The notes beneath the pieces are model-generated. The model was not told the DNA's origin. It saw only the letters and a list, made by a program, of their open reading frames with translations, and did no database searches. From JBMNTP01 sp050945795 (lineage in GTDB: Bacteria > Bacillota > Clostridia > Christensenellales > MGBC116941), in assembly GCA_050945795.1 (NCBI GenBank), contig JBMNTP010000035.1, forward strand, positions 1-15,423: 15,423 bases of DNA, read 5' to 3'. This document shows, piece by piece, positions 14,105 to 15,423 of this stretch. Every line of letters starts with the position of its first letter. Position 1 is the stretch's first letter. A program made the translations under genes and the position numbers.

Positions 14105-14593
14105 ATGCGAAAAATCAATGCGAAGCCGATTAGCGTCGAAAATTTTATGCCGTTTGGATATTATACAAATGTACTGCACCCTACCGGAAACAACTTGGGG
14201 GAATTCTATTATGATAAAATACGCTTTCCCGTCTCAGGCGAGATGCCGATTGCTCTTTCTCCATCGATTGTGAGAAGAACAGAAAGGATGCTCATAACTA
14301 TGGCTGAGTGTCACAGCAAAACGTGTGAGGGTATTTTTGCTGTTGACGACGATATGATATTGCACCTGGCACCGCCTACGTTGACCCCAAAACCGGAACT
14401 GACAGAAGCCTTTATCATTCAGCAGGGCATGGCAGTCTGTATCCATGCAGGCGTATGGCACTTGAGCGCAATTCCTCTAAACAAAAAGGAAGCCCATGTA
14501 TTGATCATACTTCCAGAAAGAACGTATTATAATGATTGCATAACGGTCAATTATGAGGAAAAAGATTATATGGAAGTTTTGCATACGCTTTAG
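14105..14593 (+). CDS. Ureidoglycolate lyase (AllA)-family cupin-like protein
   Basis: The 162-residue product resembles the PF04115 family: it opens RKINAKPISVENFMPFGYY, the position of the family's 'FAPFG' motif, and ends its barrel with AVCIHAGVWHLSAIPL, matching the family's PGVWH metal or substrate site. AllA is a small cupin-fold enzyme of allantoin breakdown, but no other purine genes are here and the gene follows the isomerase by 112 nt. I infer an ancillary step on a sugar or sugar acid. Start ATG 14105 is 6 nt after AGGGG. An in-frame ATG at 14084 lacks a ribosome site. The gap before it holds a weak cre-like sequence that I do not call. Confidence 0.7.
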   Translation: MRKINAKPISVENFMPFGYYTNVLHPTGNNLGEFYYDKIRFPVSGEMPIALSPSIVRRTERMLITMAECHSKTCEGIFAVDDDMILHLAPPTLTPKPELTEAFIIQQGMAVCIHAGVWHLSAIPLNKKEAHVLIILPERTYYNDCITVNYEEKDYMEVLHTL

Positions 14594-14850
14594 TGGCAAG
14601 TCAAAAAAACAGGGGTATTGTGTAGCGGCCTCTACGATGTTGTTTTCAAGAATAACCCTACATAATTTGCGCATAATTTTATTGCTTGCTTTTCCAAGAA
14701 TGCTGGCAATGCGCAGGCACTATATTTTATTAAAAATCACACAGCCTGGAGATTGTCGATGCTTGGATGGGGAGACACTGACGCTGCCGCTAAAAAGAAA
14801 AAGGATAGGGTTTATCGCCTGAAAAGAGATGGGGCATGATAACAAATGAA
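14594..14850. other. Degenerate region, no supported gene
   Basis: No open frame here has a convincing start, ribosome site or family motif. A plus-strand stretch at about 14759-14839 starting ATG CTT GGA reads MLGWGDTDAAAKKKKDRV and has coding-like composition for 26 codons, but I cannot assign it. No clear terminator follows the AllA-like gene. Confidence 0.4.
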
Positions 14851-14851
14851 A

Positions 14852-14880
14852 CCTTAGCCAGGTTTTGCTTGGTCGCAAGG
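14852..14880 (-). terminator. Imperfect hairpin, possible minus-strand terminator
   Basis: CCTT (14852-14855) pairs with AAGG (14877-14880), and CCAGG with CTTGG including one G-T pair, around a TTTTG loop. On the minus strand the stem is followed by TTTCATTTGTT. It lies 35 nt past the stop of the minus-strand remnant at 14915. This is a modest structure, so confidence is low. Confidence 0.35.
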
Positions 14881-14914
14881 CTTTATAAAAATCAAAAAAG
14901 GTCGATAGGGGAAT

Positions 14915-15079
14915 TCAACTAACCTCACCTCCGCCACTCGTAGCACTGTCCGCATTGACTTGGGTAACCTGATCCAGGTTGGTGCGGATTGTTGTGTGTA
15001 TACGGTCTTGATAGATGAAGATAGGGTTAAAAAAGCCCGAAACAAGCTTCTTTATCACAGCATGATCGGTTGACTCCAT
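14915..15079 (-). pseudogene. Possible serine-recombinase C-terminal remnant
   Basis: The minus-strand frame ending at 14915 (TGA) reads, from ATG 15079, MESTDHAVIKKLVSGFFN and then PIFIYQDRIHTTIRTNLDQV, ending NADSATSGGGEVS. The segment KKLVSGFFNPIFIYQDR resembles the C-terminal 'FVNxIYxYDDK' strand of large serine recombinases. The frame continues without a stop to about 15150 and has no ribosome site. If correct, it means recombinase scraps border the sugar locus on both sides. The resemblance is short and could be chance. I do not recognise another family. Confidence 0.3.
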
Positions 15080-15190
15080 GTGGATTTTTGGGCATACAAA
15101 CAGAGAGGAAGGGGCTCGCAGAGCAAGCCTTCTGATGCCGCATCATATGGAGAGTGTTGCAGCAAATGCCATTTTATGTTTTTCTATCAG

Positions 15191-15220
15191 ACAATGTATT
15201 CACTTTTTCGAGTGACATTG
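15191..15220. other. Hairpin with bulge between the right-end remnants
   Basis: ACAATG (15191-15196) pairs with CATTGT (15215-15220 region), and TCACT with AGTGA around TTTTCG, with a TAT bulge. A short T-run follows on the plus strand. It lies about 45 nt past the stop of the minus-strand lipoprotein gene and may be a weak terminator. Confidence 0.3.
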
Positions 15221-15262
15221 TTTTGCCTTGCGTGCTGTAAAAACACAATGCGCACAACTGAT

Positions 15263-15423
15263 CTAAAGGAAGGAGAAATCCTGCTGCGTACACTCGTACA
15301 CGCTATCCTCTTCCATCTGCGAAGCCATATCCGAAATAGCATCCGACAGATTATTTCCCCCACTGAATTCCGGCTCAGGCGAAACGTTCCCCTTCGTGCT
15401 GCACCCAGAGAACACGGCTGCGG
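15263..15423 (-). CDS. Lipoprotein gene, 5' part outside the window
   Basis: Reading the minus strand from the right edge gives AAVFSGCSTKGNVSPEPE, a typical signal-peptidase II site (FSGC) near the front of a Gram-positive lipoprotein, and then an acidic stretch (SDAISDMASQMEEDSVYE) ending FSFL at TAG 15263-15265. The start codon should lie within about 20 codons beyond the edge. Only 46 residues follow the lipidated Cys, so this is either a very small lipoprotein or a truncated binding protein. I do not recognise the family after the tether. Confidence 0.6.
   Translation of the reverse strand, partial: AAVFSGCSTKGNVSPEPEFSGGNNLSDAISDMASQMEEDSVYECTQQDFSFL

Noticed and set aside
14091..14615. 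AACAGGGGTAT present before and after the AllA-like gene
   Set aside because: An 11-bp match at one ribosome site and one non-coding position is compatible with chance; the flanks do not match.
14553..14822. 89-codon plus-strand frame overlapping the AllA-like gene
   Set aside because: It overlaps the end of the upstream gene in another frame, with no ribosome site and no family motif.
14854..15045. 63-codon minus-strand frame
   Set aside because: A neighbouring frame over the same DNA (ending 14915) is more protein-like; this one looks like its shadow.

Overview
The window looks like chromosome from a low-to-moderate-GC, Gram-positive anaerobe of the Clostridia (inference). The grounds are strong AGGAGG-type ribosome sites, GTG starts, lipoprotein-anchored binding proteins, an AT-rich intergenic background and recombinase remnants of kinds common in gut Clostridia. 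No rRNA, tRNA or CRISPR array was seen.

Layout. (1) Positions 1-1100 are a graveyard of mobile-element pieces: the body of a large serine recombinase running off the left edge, the C-terminal catalytic part of a tyrosine integrase, and short unassigned reading frames. (2) Positions 1100-2050 hold a TetR-type regulator with its own promoter and palindrome. Its 3' end runs into a convergent small lipoprotein gene, which suggests an old deletion junction. (3) Positions 2376-14593 are an apparently intact sugar-catabolic locus: an AldA-like aldehyde dehydrogenase, a LysR-type regulator on the other strand, a class II aldolase, an FGGY sugar kinase, a CUT2-type sugar ABC transporter (lipoprotein, two different permeases, a double ATPase), an L-fucose-isomerase-like protein and a small AllA-like (ureidoglycolate lyase family) protein. 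(4) Positions 14594-15423 are decayed again, with a possible recombinase tail and the front of another lipoprotein gene entering from the right edge.

How it works together (inference). The sugar is bound and imported by the ABC system, isomerised to a ketose, phosphorylated by the FGGY kinase and split by the class II aldolase, probably to DHAP plus an aldehyde. The AldA-like enzyme then oxidises the aldehyde. This has the logic of the L-fucose and L-rhamnose pathways, but the usual FucA/RhaD-type aldolase is replaced by a GatY/FbaA-type enzyme, so the substrate may be unusual.

The best regulatory signal is a 65-bp sequence present twice, about 92% identical: upstream of the dehydrogenase and between lysR and the aldolase gene. 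Each copy has a TACAT-N7-ATGTA palindrome followed 24-25 nt later by TATAAT. This predicts that LysR controls both arms. The transport operon has different, unassigned palindromes upstream of it.
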